From contig JASHRE010000196.1 of the NCBI GenBank assembly GCA_030037515.1, positions 1 to 10,580 on the forward strand: DNA of 10,580 nucleotides. Direction: 5' to 3'. Source of the DNA: Candidatus Sulfotelmatobacter sp. Its GTDB lineage: Bacteria > Acidobacteriota > Terriglobia > Terriglobales > Acidobacteriaceae. The notes beneath the pieces are model-generated. The model was given only the letters and a program-made list of their open reading frames with translations. It was not told where the DNA came from and did not search any database. The position numbers and the translations under genes were made by a program. Every line of letters begins with the position of its first letter. The stretch's first letter is position 1. This document shows, in pieces, positions 1-6,685 of this stretch.

Positions 1-132
1 CGGCGAAGGGTTGTCTTGGTTCTTGCTCGGCGGCGAAGCCGGAGTGATGCCGGTCGCAAACCTGAGCAGAAAATCTGAAGAGTTAGACAGACGCGAGATC
101 GGTATCGCGGCAGAGGTAATGCGATGTCGACC

Positions 133-1494
133 TCATTGGCTGAGCCGGATGGCCAATTGCCGCTCTGGCTGCGTCATCTCGCCCCAGAGCTTTTGCAGAT
201 CGGTTGCGACGGATTGATTATCCGGATCCTTGTGCAGCGCCATCGCAAACCACCGATACGAAGTGGGCAAGTCACGTGGAGTGCACAATCCCGCTGAATA
301 GAGTGCCCCCATCTCGATCATGGCTTTCGGATTGCCTGCGTTCGCCGCCGGTTTGAGCAGCCGCAATCCGCGGTCGCAATCTTGGGGAACGCCCTTGCCG
401 TAAAGGTATTTCTGCGCTTCGGCTACCGCATCGGTGCGTTTGATAGCCGCGGGGGGCTTGCGCGTCGCCTCGGCCGTGGCTGTCGCATTGTCATCTGCCG
501 CCTCGTTGTCCGTTGCATCGGAATCGTCCGAGTTCTTCGCAGTGCCGGTCTGTGTTGGGGGCGTGGAGGTCGTCGGCGCATTGTCGCTCGCACTATTCCC
601 CGCGGGCTGGATGGACGGAGCGTTCGGATTTGCCGCTTCTCCCGCAAGCGTGGCCGGATTAACGGCGGGAGCGCCATTTGATGGCGTATTGTCTGCGCCG
701 GAACTCGACGGGCCCGCAGTCACGGCTGCTGAAGCAGGGGGAGCAGCTCCATTCGACGCGGGCTGGTTTCCGCCTCTGGTCGCAGGCGCATTCACCACGG
801 GAGCCGTCGTCGGACCGGAATTCTGCGCCGTCGACAGAGCCGGTGTCGCCGGCGCTGCCGATCCCATCGGCGGATTCGGCGGATTCGCTGACGGATTGGA
901 ACTGGCATCCGGATTCGCCGGCACCTCCGCGATCGCCGGCGATTGCGCCGAGCGTTTCGGCGAGAGATTCAGAAACGGCAATCCCTGGTTCTTCCAGCGT
1001 AAGTATCCGAAGCCGACGGCGAGCACCAGCGCGATCAGGATCAGAACCACTTTCCATCCACCGCCCTTCGGCTCGTCCTCTTCCTCCAACAGGTAGTCAA
1101 GACTCCGCGAAGGCGGAGCGACATTCGGATCGATGCTCAAGCTCGCCCGCTTCCGGGTGGGCGCAGGCTGGTTCAATCCCAGAAACGACGGTCCGCTGAT
1201 AAGCGGTTCATTCTCAACCGCACGCTCCGGTGCGCGGGTTGCGGGTTGCGCCGGTCCGCGATTCGCCGCGGTTGCGGTCGGCGCACTTTGCGCCGCGCCT
1301 GAACGCGCAGCCGTCGCAGTCGCGGTCGTTGCCGTTGCCGACGTTTTCGGCGCAGGCGTCGAACCCACCGCAGGCGGGATGGTGCTTCCCGGCGCGGCCA
1401 TCGCGGCTCCGGGCCCTTGCAGCAGCGATGCTCCACACATGCCGCAAAAGCGGTGCGTCTCCGGATTCTCGTTGCCGCAGTGCGGACAGCGCAC
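133..1494 (-). CDS. Zinc-ribbon, single-TM, Sel1-repeat protein
   Basis: A 453-residue protein of unknown exact function. Residues 3-21 form a CxxC-x11-CxxC zinc ribbon (CPHC and CGMC). A low-complexity Ala/Pro/Thr linker follows to about residue 130, then an acidic stretch (LLEEEDEP) and one hydrophobic helix at about 147-165. A second, very long Pro/Ala/Asn/Ser linker runs from about 185 to 350. The C-terminus (about 353-425) carries two Sel1/TPR-like helical repeats (AQKYLYGKGVPQDCDRG; MGALYSAGLCTPRD), normally protein-protein interaction modules. Cys373 and Cys403 lie one repeat apart and could form a disulfide if this part is periplasmic. The likely topology is ribbon in the cytoplasm, repeats outside; this is inferred. 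The start is GTG at 1494, supported by a strong AGGAGG Shine-Dalgarno four bases upstream on the minus strand; the stop is TGA. It is divergent from rpsO. The architecture is clear, the role is not. Confidence 0.88.
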   Translation of the reverse strand: MRCPHCGNENPETHRFCGMCGASLLQGPGAAMAAPGSTIPPAVGSTPAPKTSATATTATATAARSGAAQSAPTATAANRGPAQPATRAPERAVENEPLISGPSFLGLNQPAPTRKRASLSIDPNVAPPSRSLDYLLEEEDEPKGGGWKVVLILIALVLAVGFGYLRWKNQGLPFLNLSPKRSAQSPAIAEVPANPDASSNPSANPPNPPMGSAAPATPALSTAQNSGPTTAPVVNAPATRGGNQPASNGAAPPASAAVTAGPSSSGADNTPSNGAPAVNPATLAGEAANPNAPSIQPAGNSASDNAPTTSTPPTQTGTAKNSDDSDATDNEAADDNATATAEATRKPPAAIKRTDAVAEAQKYLYGKGVPQDCDRGLRLLKPAANAGNPKAMIEMGALYSAGLCTPRDLPTSYRWFAMALHKDPDNQSVATDLQKLWGEMTQPERQLAIRLSQ

Positions 1495-1521
1495 AACTCC
1501 TCCTCAGCCAATCTGTCGTAC

Positions 1522-1527
1522 TTTATA
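1522..1527 (-). promoter_or_regulatory. Possible -10 box (TATAAA) for the zinc-ribbon gene
   Basis: Reading the minus strand, TATAAA lies 27 nt before the GTG start, with the AGGAGG Shine-Dalgarno between them. The spacing fits a short 5' leader. No good -35 hexamer is visible at 17-18 nt (TGCAAG is the nearest), so this is a weak prediction. Confidence 0.3.
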
Positions 1528-1562
1528 GATTACGATATCTCGGCTCTTGCATGCATCGGAAT

Positions 1563-1590
1563 CGGACGGGGGCCAAACGCCCCCCATCCG
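1563..1590. repeat. GC-rich hairpin in divergent intergenic region
   Basis: GGGGGC (1568-1573) and GCCCCC (1579-1584) are separated by CAAAC. CGGA (1563-1566) and TCCG (1587-1590) extend the stem across a small internal loop. No T-tract follows on either strand, so this is not a clear terminator. Its position between divergent genes could suit a regulatory or boundary element, but nothing shows that. Confidence 0.4.
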
Positions 1591-1760
1591 CGCGTATGAT
1601 ACGGTTCGCTGCCTTGAGCTCTTCCTTACCCATGGCCAGAGCTGGGGGGAGCGAAACGGCCGCCCGGATTCGCTCCCTTTCTTCGCTCGAATACCTCACT
1701 CCAAAGCGGTTCCGCCACCACAATGGAGGAGCACGCGGCTTCTTCCCTGGAGAATGCGAA

Positions 1761-1815
1761 AGTCAAAGTGCCCGCCCTGTCTCCACAAAAACGCGGGACT
1801 TAGGACGGGGCTACC
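1761..1815 (+). repeat. Hairpin repeat, copy 1 (upstream of rpsO)
   Basis: One of four related elements around rpsO. It begins AGTCAAAGTGCCCGCCCTGT and ends GGACGGGGCTACCGC. The outer arms pair CCCG-CC with GG-CGGG with one mismatch. The inner arms GTCTC and GGGAC pair with one G-T wobble around an A-rich loop (ACAAAAACGC sector). The inner stem differs in sequence from the other copies but pairing is kept. Confidence 0.6.
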
Positions 1816-1824
1816 GCCTTCTGC

Positions 1825-1854
1825 TTTACGGTCCACAACGGGCCGTGTTACTCT
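1825..1854 (+). promoter_or_regulatory. Tentative rpsO promoter
   Basis: TTTACG at 1825-1830 resembles a -35 hexamer. After 17 nt, TTACTC (1848-1853), or TACTCT one base on, could be a -10. This would give a leader of about 40-45 nt before the rpsO start. The matches are weak and no competing promoter is better. Confidence 0.22.
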
Positions 1855-1897
1855 TAAAAAGTCACATAGACAATCGATAACAGACAGGAGCACATCA

Positions 1898-1911
1898 GGT
1901 TAGTGCTAGCC
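1898..1911 (+). promoter_or_regulatory. Hairpin presenting the rpsO start codon
   Basis: GGTTA (1898-1902) pairs with TAGCC (1907-1911), including one U-G wobble next to a G-C pair, leaving the four-base loop GTGC. The first three loop bases are the proposed GTG start codon. AGGAG at 1886-1890 lies 12 nt before the start, rather far for an unstructured Shine-Dalgarno. S15 represses its own translation in several bacteria by binding structured leader RNA. A start codon inside a hairpin fits such control, but S15 binding here is inference and the wobble orientation is not a proven match to the known S15 site. Confidence 0.4.
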
Positions 1912-2169
1912 AGAGAGCAAAAGAGATCCGTAATTGACCGCAATCGCACGCATGCGACCGACACCGGCAGTCCCGAGGTGCAGATCGCGCTGCTTAGCGA
2001 ACGCATCGGCCAGTTGACGGAGCACTTCAAGACGCACCAGAAAGATCACGGCTCGCGCCGCGGTCTTCTCATGTTGGTGAGCAAGCGGCGTCGCTTGCTC
2101 GATTACCTCAAGAAATACGATTCCGAGCGCTACAAGGGTGTAATCACCAAGCTCGGCATCCGCAAGTAA
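1903..2169 (+). CDS. rpsO: 30S ribosomal protein S15
   Basis: Encodes S15, 88 residues, the usual length (about 89). S15 is a primary binder of the 16S rRNA central domain and organises the small-subunit platform; it also forms an inter-subunit bridge. The family hallmarks are visible: DTGSPEVQIALLSERI (about residues 20-35), LTEHFKTHQKDHGSRRGLL (about 38-56, with the HKDHSRR rRNA-binding loop) and KRRRLLDYLKK near residue 70. The start is taken as GTG at 1903, giving MLAREQK, which aligns with the usual S15 N-terminus; no better start lies nearby. The stop is TAA. pnp follows on the same strand after 431 nt, in the conserved rpsO-pnp order. The family is often translationally autoregulated, and the start codon here lies in a small hairpin. 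Confidence 0.97.
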   Translation: MLAREQKRSVIDRNRTHATDTGSPEVQIALLSERIGQLTEHFKTHQKDHGSRRGLLMLVSKRRRLLDYLKKYDSERYKGVITKLGIRK

Positions 2170-2179
2170 GACACGCGCC

Positions 2180-2197
2180 TGGGAAATCCCGTTTTTT
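2180..2197 (+). terminator. Weak terminator-like element after rpsO
   Basis: TGGG pairs with CCCG around AAAT (2180-2191), followed by a run of six T. It begins 11 nt after the rpsO stop. The position and T-tract suit an intrinsic terminator, but four base pairs is too few to be confident. It could partly uncouple rpsO from pnp. Confidence 0.25.
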
Positions 2198-2259
2198 GTA
2201 GCAAGATTTACTCCAAGGGTGCGAAACGCGCCTGATCCGAGTGGGCCACCAGACGGGAA

Positions 2260-2308
2260 TTCAAAATCCCGCCCTGTCGCAAAAAACGCGACCAGGTCGG
2301 GGCACCAA
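2260..2308 (+). repeat. Hairpin repeat, copy 2
   Basis: Begins TTCAAAATCCCGCCCTGTCG and ends GGTCGGGGCACC. The outer arms CCCGCCC (2268-2274) and GGTCGGGG (2295-2302) pair with one mismatch. The inner stem GTCGC (2276-2280) with GCGAC (2288-2292) is perfect around AAAAAAC. This is the best-formed inner stem of the family. Confidence 0.7.
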
Positions 2309-2417
2309 CCAGGGATTTCTGATCTCCAGCATTGAGGAACTTTCCATCCGTGCGTTTTCTTGAGCGCAAGAACACTCTCCAAAACAGCGAGGGGATGTGT
2401 GCCTCGACAGCATACGA

Positions 2418-2477
2418 TCGAAAATCCCCGCTTCTGGCAGAACCGGCCAGAAATGAGGCATACGGATTTGGGGCACA
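2418..2477 (+). repeat. Hairpin repeat, copy 3 (divergent, longer)
   Basis: Shares the family start (TCGAAAATCCCCGC) and the family end (GGGGCACACC). The middle is different: TTCTGGC (2432-2438) pairs perfectly with GCCAGAA (2446-2452) around AGAACCG. CCCC (2426-2429) can pair with GGGG (2470-2473). The conserved ends with an unrelated but still self-complementary core suggest that folding, not sequence, is kept. Confidence 0.55.
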
Positions 2478-2491
2478 CCCCGCTCTAGGAA

Positions 2492-2542
2492 AGTCAAAAT
2501 CCCCGACCTGTCACCTAAAACGCGACCCGGTCGGGGCAGCCG
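2492..2542 (+). repeat. Hairpin repeat, copy 4
   Basis: Begins AGTCAAAATCCCCGACCTGT and ends GGTCGGGGCAGCCG. The outer arms CCCCGACC (2501-2508) and GGTCGGGG (2529-2536) are perfectly complementary over eight pairs. The inner GTC/GAC pair follows around an A-rich loop. It ends about 60 nt before the pnp start, so in a read-through transcript it would fold in the pnp leader. Confidence 0.7.
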
Positions 2543-2600
2543 CGCTCTCTACCGCTCATCGCTCGCAGCCCTTCCCTGCCTGCTCCCAAAGGAAAATGAA

Positions 2601-4997
2601 ATGAAACCAGAACCAACCAGTATTACCGTAGATCTCGTCGGCGGAAAACAAATCTCACTTGAAACCGGAAAACTTGCCAAGCAGGCGCATGGAGCCGCCG
2701 TGGTGCGGCTGGGCGACAATGTGGTCCTCGCCACCGCGGTGTCGAACGCCGAGCCGCGCGAGGGCATCGACTTCTTTCCGCTCACGGTCGATTACCGCGA
2801 GTACACCTACGCCGGCGGACGCATCCCCGGCGGATTCATCAAGCGCGAGGGAAGGCCGAGCGAGCGCGAAATTCTGACCAGCCGTCAGATCGACCGTCCC
2901 GTGCGGCCGCTGTTTCCTGAAGGATTCCGCTGCGAGACGCAGGTCATTGCGTTCGTGCTGTCGGCCGATACAGATAACGATCCGGACGTTTGCGGCATCA
3001 ACGCCGCCTCTGCTGCGCTGACGATTTCCGATATTCCGTTCCTCGGGCCGATTGGCGCGGTGCGTGTCGGCTTGGTGGACGGGCACTTCATCGTGAATCC
3101 GACGTATAGCGAGATGCGCGACAGTCTCGTGAACATCATGGTGGTTGGAACGGCCGACGGGATCGTGATGATCGAGTCGGGAGCGAAAGAAGTAAAGGAA
3201 GAAACCGTCGTCGATGCGATTGAATTCGGGCACACCGAGATCAAGAAAATCTGTGCCGCGATCAACGATCTGCGGGCTAAGGTCGGAAAGCCGAAGCGGA
3301 CGGTCGAGCCTGTCGAGTTCGATCAGGCCTATTACGATCAGCTCAAGGCCAAGATCGGCGCGGAGCTGACCGACGCACTCGACACCAAGAAGCATCCCAA
3401 GCAGGAAAGCCACACGCTCGTCCACGAACTCAGGAAGAAGCTCGAAGCCGAGCTGCCCGAGGATGACGAAGAGGCGACGGGCAAGCTCGATCATTATTAC
3501 GAGGTTCTGCGCGAGCGGATTTTCCGCGATCAAGTGATCGATAAGAAGCGGCGTCCGGATGGGCGCGCGTTTGATGAGATCCGCGAAATCTGGATCGAAG
3601 CTGGGATCCTCCCGCGCACGCACGGCAGCGCGATCTTCACCCGCGGCGAAACCCAGGCGCTGGTCACGACCACGCTCGGCACCTCAGACGACATGCAGCG
3701 CCTCGAAGGCTTCGAAGGCGAAGCCAAAAAGCGCTTCATGCTTCACTATAACTTTCCGCCGTTTAGTGTTGGGGAAGTGGCATTTCTGCGGGGCGCCGGT
3801 AGACGAGAAATCGGCCACGGGGCGTTGGCGGAACGTGCGATCTCTGCGGTGCTTCCTGCGGAAGAGAAATGGCCGTACGCGATGCGCGTGGTCTCCGACA
3901 TCCTGGAGTCTAATGGATCGTCATCGATGGCGACGGTCTGCGGAGCTTCGCTTTCGCTGATGGATGCTGGGGTTCCGCTGAAGGCGCCGGTTGCTGGGGT
4001 TGCGATGGGACTGGTCAAGGAGGGTGAGCAGTACGCGATTCTGACCGACATCGCGGGAGCCGAAGATCACTACGGCGACATGGATTTCAAAGTGGCGGGA
4101 ACGAAAGACGGCATCACCGCGCTGCAGATGGACATTAAGGTCGTCGGCATCACGGCCGAGATCATGCGCGAGGCGCTGGCGCAGGCGCAGCGCGGGCGCA
4201 TGTTCATCCTGGGCAAGATGGATGAAGTCATCTCCGAGGCACGCACAAAGATTTCCGAATACGCGCCGCGCTTCTACACCGTGCAGATTCCGGTCGATAA
4301 GATTCGCGATCTGATAGGACCGGGCGGAAAGATGATTCGCTCGATCGTGGAAGCGACGGGAGTGAAGATCGATGTGGAAGATACGGGCGCCGTGAAAGTT
4401 GCGTCCAACGATCAAGGGGCGGCACAGAAGGCGCTGCAGATGATCGGCGACATCACGGCGACCGCCGAGGTCGGAAAGACCTATCTCGGCAAAGTCTCGC
4501 GACTGGCGGATTTCGGCGCATTCGTCGAGATTTTGCCGGGAACCGATGGCCTGCTGCACATCAGCGAAGTGGCGGAGCATCGCATCAACGATGTGCGCGA
4601 CGAACTGAAAGAAGGGGATCAGGTGTTGGTGAAAGTGCTGGCGGTCGAGGGCAATCGCATACGGTTGTCGCGCAAGGCTGTTCTGAAAGAACAGCGCGCG
4701 AAGATGCAGGCGCAGGCCGGCGGCGCGGGCGGCGCCGAAGGCGGCGTGGCTGCTCCCGCACCGGAGGGTGAGGCCGCACCGGCGGGAACGGTCGTCATCG
4801 AAGGCGGAGGAGACTTCCCCGACGAAGCGGAGAATGAGCCCAACTTCAATCGCGATCCGGGCTATCAGGGGGGAGGACGTCCGCATGGCGGGGATCGAGG
4901 CGGAGAGCGCGGTGGACGCGGCGGGCGACGCCGCGGACGCAACGGACGCGCCGGACACGGCGGTGGCCACGGGGGCCATGGCGGCGGAAGGCACTAA
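2601..4997 (+). CDS. pnp: Polyribonucleotide nucleotidyltransferase (PNPase)
   Basis: Phosphorolytic 3'-to-5' exoribonuclease, a cytoplasmic trimer and core part of bacterial mRNA decay, which can also add 3' tails. 798 residues. The first RNase PH-like domain is at about 10-230 (DFFPLTVDYREYTYAGGRIP; FIKREGRPSE, the RNA-contact loop, FFRR in E. coli). A helical linker follows to about 330, then the catalytic second RNase PH domain to about 560. The phosphate-binding SNGSSS lies at 437-442. EDHYGDMDF contains the presumed catalytic Asp489 and Asp495. The KH domain has GPGG at 573-576, and the S1 domain runs from about 625 to 695. A tail of about 100 residues ends in a Gly/Arg/His-rich segment (about 754-798), making it longer than the roughly 711-residue E. 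coli enzyme. The start ATG at 2601 has AAAGGA seven bases upstream; an ATG at 2596 is out of frame and stops after two codons. Stop TAA. Confidence 0.98.
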   Translation: MKPEPTSITVDLVGGKQISLETGKLAKQAHGAAVVRLGDNVVLATAVSNAEPREGIDFFPLTVDYREYTYAGGRIPGGFIKREGRPSEREILTSRQIDRPVRPLFPEGFRCETQVIAFVLSADTDNDPDVCGINAASAALTISDIPFLGPIGAVRVGLVDGHFIVNPTYSEMRDSLVNIMVVGTADGIVMIESGAKEVKEETVVDAIEFGHTEIKKICAAINDLRAKVGKPKRTVEPVEFDQAYYDQLKAKIGAELTDALDTKKHPKQESHTLVHELRKKLEAELPEDDEEATGKLDHYYEVLRERIFRDQVIDKKRRPDGRAFDEIREIWIEAGILPRTHGSAIFTRGETQALVTTTLGTSDDMQRLEGFEGEAKKRFMLHYNFPPFSVGEVAFLRGAGRREIGHGALAERAISAVLPAEEKWPYAMRVVSDILESNGSSSMATVCGASLSLMDAGVPLKAPVAGVAMGLVKEGEQYAILTDIAGAEDHYGDMDFKVAGTKDGITALQMDIKVVGITAEIMREALAQAQRGRMFILGKMDEVISEARTKISEYAPRFYTVQIPVDKIRDLIGPGGKMIRSIVEATGVKIDVEDTGAVKVASNDQGAAQKALQMIGDITATAEVGKTYLGKVSRLADFGAFVEILPGTDGLLHISEVAEHRINDVRDELKEGDQVLVKVLAVEGNRIRLSRKAVLKEQRAKMQAQAGGAGGAEGGVAAPAPEGEAAPAGTVVIEGGGDFPDEAENEPNFNRDPGYQGGGRPHGGDRGGERGGRGGRRRGRNGRAGHGGGHGGHGGGRH

Positions 4998-5048
4998 GCC
5001 GGCTCAGGCAATTCCGGAGCGGAATAAGGCGCCGACGGTCTGCCCTCA

Positions 5049-5062
5049 GCGGCTAAAGCCGC
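5049..5062. repeat. Short palindrome GCGGCTAAAGCCGC
   Basis: GCGGCT and AGCCGC pair perfectly around AA, about 50 nt after the pnp stop. There is no T-tract. It resembles palindromes at 8289-8305 and 8413-8429, which share a CTRAAG or CCGAAAG centre, so it may be one unit of a dispersed REP-like family. Confidence 0.45.
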
Positions 5063-5132
5063 CTATCATCTGACGTCTTGGATCGCAGCGTCGAAGCGCT
5101 GCTCCACCCAGGATTCGTGCTCCAAGTACAAG

Positions 5133-5155
5133 AGCCCCGGATCCAGTCCGGGGCT
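5133..5155. terminator. Bidirectional terminator-like hairpin between pnp and pstS-like gene
   Basis: AGCCCCGGA (5133-5141) pairs perfectly over nine bases with TCCGGGGCT (5147-5155) around the loop TCCAG. It lies between convergent genes: 136 nt after pnp and 46 nt after the phosphate-binding gene. On the plus strand the stem runs straight into TTCGT, with only a short T stretch. It is probably a shared terminator that keeps the converging transcripts apart. Confidence 0.65.
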
Positions 5156-5200
5156 TTCGTGTGTCTGAAGCGTGATCTTGGCCAAGCCACGCCACCAGAA

Positions 5201-6679
5201 TCATTGCTGCTCAAGTTTGGCCACCACCCGCAACGCTCGCTCAGAAACCTCATCGGGCAAGGGCGCGTAGCCCAGAGCCGAGCAGCTTTTCTGGCCTGAG
5301 GTCAACATCCAGCGCAGGAGCTCGGAGATCATGCGTCTCTTGCTCTCTTCCAAACGGGCGGGCAGCAGCAGCCAGGTGTAGCTCGCCAGCGGATAGGCGG
5401 CCTTGGCGGACGAATTCGTAATCGAGAGGCCAAAATTCGAGCCCGGGATTGTGGAGGCCCGTGCTGCCGCCATCACACTCGGTATATTTGCACGGACAAA
5501 CTGGCCGGCCGCATTTCTCACCGCTCCGAAGCTGAGTTCGTGCTGAATGGCATAGATGAATTCCACGTATCCGATGGAGTTGGGAATCTGCTGCACCAGC
5601 GACGCGACGCCCTCGTTGAGTTCCGCTCCAACACCTACCGGCCAGTTAACCCTGACTCCAGAACCGATCGAAGCTTTCCATTCCGGACTGACTTTCGACA
5701 GATAGTCGGTGAAGACAAACGTAGTGCCGCTGCCGTCGGAGCGATGAACCACAGAAATGTTTCTGTCGGGCAAAGACAGACCCGGGTTCACTCGTTTCAG
5801 CTCGGGGTCATTCCATTTTTTCAGTTTGCCAAAATAGATCGCGGCCAGTATCTCGGGAGTGAAATTGATTCGCCCACGCAAACCTTTCATGTTGTAAATG
5901 GGAACCACCGCGCCCAAAACCATCGGTAACTCTAGGAACGGGGAGCGACCTGCGGAAGCACCGTCATTCGAAACCGGCATGTCAGAAGCGCCAAAGTCGA
6001 CACGTCCCTGTTGCAATTCACGAATTCCTTCGGCCGAACCAATCGGGTTGTAGCGGATCTGCGCCTCCGGGTGGGTCTCGCGGAACAACTCAAACCATTT
6101 CTCATAGAGTGGTGCGGGAAAGGTGGCGCCCGCGCCTTGTAATGTTGTGGGCGCCGCAGATGTCGTCTCTTCCGCCGCCGGTTGTGGTGGACTGCTGCGC
6201 TGGACCTCGGCGACCAGCCGCTCAACCACTTGGCCGGCCAAATCATTACTGATACCACCCCAGCGAAATCTGCGCGGCGTCACGAGATACGACCACAAGA
6301 TCTGATGGTTTTTCCCAATCAGCTCCACGGACAGGAAGCCTTCGAGAACCGGGTCCACGGAATTGCGGGAACGAGTATCGAGCGAGACGTGACCCACGGT
6401 CCAGATGCGAGCGCTGCCTTCAAGCACGGCCTCCGCCTGGGCGGGATCTGCGACGATTTGAAATGTGTGGTGTTTTTGAAGCTGGCGAATCAAATCCCTT
6501 CTTGTGTCCGCAGCAGCTGCACCCTCGCCGAGCGAATTGACGCACAGAACTCGCGCGCGCGACAGGGTGCTGGCCGTCTGCGCGGGAGCAATCGGAGCGC
6601 TCAGGCAAATGACGAAGAACAGAGGTGCTGCGATCCTGCGAAGCCAGGACATCTTTTGCGGCTCGGCCCCAGGGATCAT
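5201..6679 (-). CDS. Exported PstS-like phosphate-binding protein with extra N-terminal domain
   Basis: The C-terminal two thirds match PstS, the periplasmic phosphate-binding subunit of the Pst ABC transporter. Numbered from the longest frame (Met at 6703), binding residues typical of PstS are present: Thr194-Phe195 in GAGATFPAP, Ser223 in NPIGSAEG, Asp241 in DFGASDMP, and Arg321 with Ser325-Gly-Thr in RSDGSGTTFVF. An export signal covers about residues 18-41 (MSWLRR, then a hydrophobic run ending APAQ). Residues 50-168, ahead of the PstS part, form a separate domain I do not recognise (RVLCVNSLG; ILWSYLVTP), followed by a Pro/Ala/Thr linker. The protein has about 490 residues against about 345 for E. 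coli PstS. The start is uncertain: in-frame ATGs lie at 6703, 6679 and 6652. I chose 6679 because TACAAT lies six bases upstream, as in a leaderless transcript; 6652 would give the tightest signal peptide. No pstC, pstA or pstB is nearby. Stop TGA. Confidence 0.9.
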   Translation of the reverse strand: MIPGAEPQKMSWLRRIAAPLFFVICLSAPIAPAQTASTLSRARVLCVNSLGEGAAAADTRRDLIRQLQKHHTFQIVADPAQAEAVLEGSARIWTVGHVSLDTRSRNSVDPVLEGFLSVELIGKNHQILWSYLVTPRRFRWGGISNDLAGQVVERLVAEVQRSSPPQPAAEETTSAAPTTLQGAGATFPAPLYEKWFELFRETHPEAQIRYNPIGSAEGIRELQQGRVDFGASDMPVSNDGASAGRSPFLELPMVLGAVVPIYNMKGLRGRINFTPEILAAIYFGKLKKWNDPELKRVNPGLSLPDRNISVVHRSDGSGTTFVFTDYLSKVSPEWKASIGSGVRVNWPVGVGAELNEGVASLVQQIPNSIGYVEFIYAIQHELSFGAVRNAAGQFVRANIPSVMAAARASTIPGSNFGLSITNSSAKAAYPLASYTWLLLPARLEESKRRMISELLRWMLTSGQKSCSALGYAPLPDEVSERALRVVAKLEQQ

Positions 6680-6685
6680 CCTGGT

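Larger units (their letters stand above)
1495..1902. other. Divergent intergenic region between zinc-ribbon gene and rpsO
   Basis: No protein gene is convincing in these 408 nt. It contains the minus-strand Shine-Dalgarno and possible -10 of the zinc-ribbon gene, a GC-rich hairpin at 1563-1590 (CGGA and GGGGGC pairing with GCCCCC and TCCG around the loop CAAAC), and one copy of the hairpin repeat that also occurs downstream of rpsO (1761-1815). The rpsO leader occupies its right end. A tentative rpsO promoter is TTTACG at 1825, 17 nt, then TTACTC at 1848; matches to consensus are modest. Confidence 0.5.
2170..2600. other. Long rpsO-pnp spacer filled with hairpin repeats
   Basis: These 431 nt hold no credible gene: the frames are broken or lack a start with a ribosome site. 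They hold a weak terminator-like element just after rpsO and three copies of a hairpin repeat (2260-2308, 2418-2477, 2492-2542). The pnp Shine-Dalgarno AAAGGA (2588-2593) is at the right end. A promoter for pnp is not obvious, so pnp may be read through from rpsO or start inside the spacer. Confidence 0.6.

Noticed and set aside
1..132. A further gene at the left edge
   Set aside because: One minus-strand frame is open across the edge (GRHRITSAAIPISRLSNSSD and on) but has no start codon or family signal; 132 nt is too little to call.
434..1096. Plus-strand 220-codon open frame opposite the zinc-ribbon gene
   Set aside because: It is the antisense of a Pro/Ala-rich low-complexity linker in GC-rich DNA, which often leaves long stop-free frames. 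No ribosome site or family resemblance.
1761..2542. CRISPR array
   Set aside because: The four repeats are unevenly spaced (about 500, 160 and 75 nt), vary in sequence and have no uniform spacers or cas genes nearby.
3921..4994. Minus-strand 357-codon frame (and a similar one at 2655-3623) opposite pnp
   Set aside because: Both are antisense shadows of an unmistakable PNPase, with Arg/His/Ser-rich composition and no domain.
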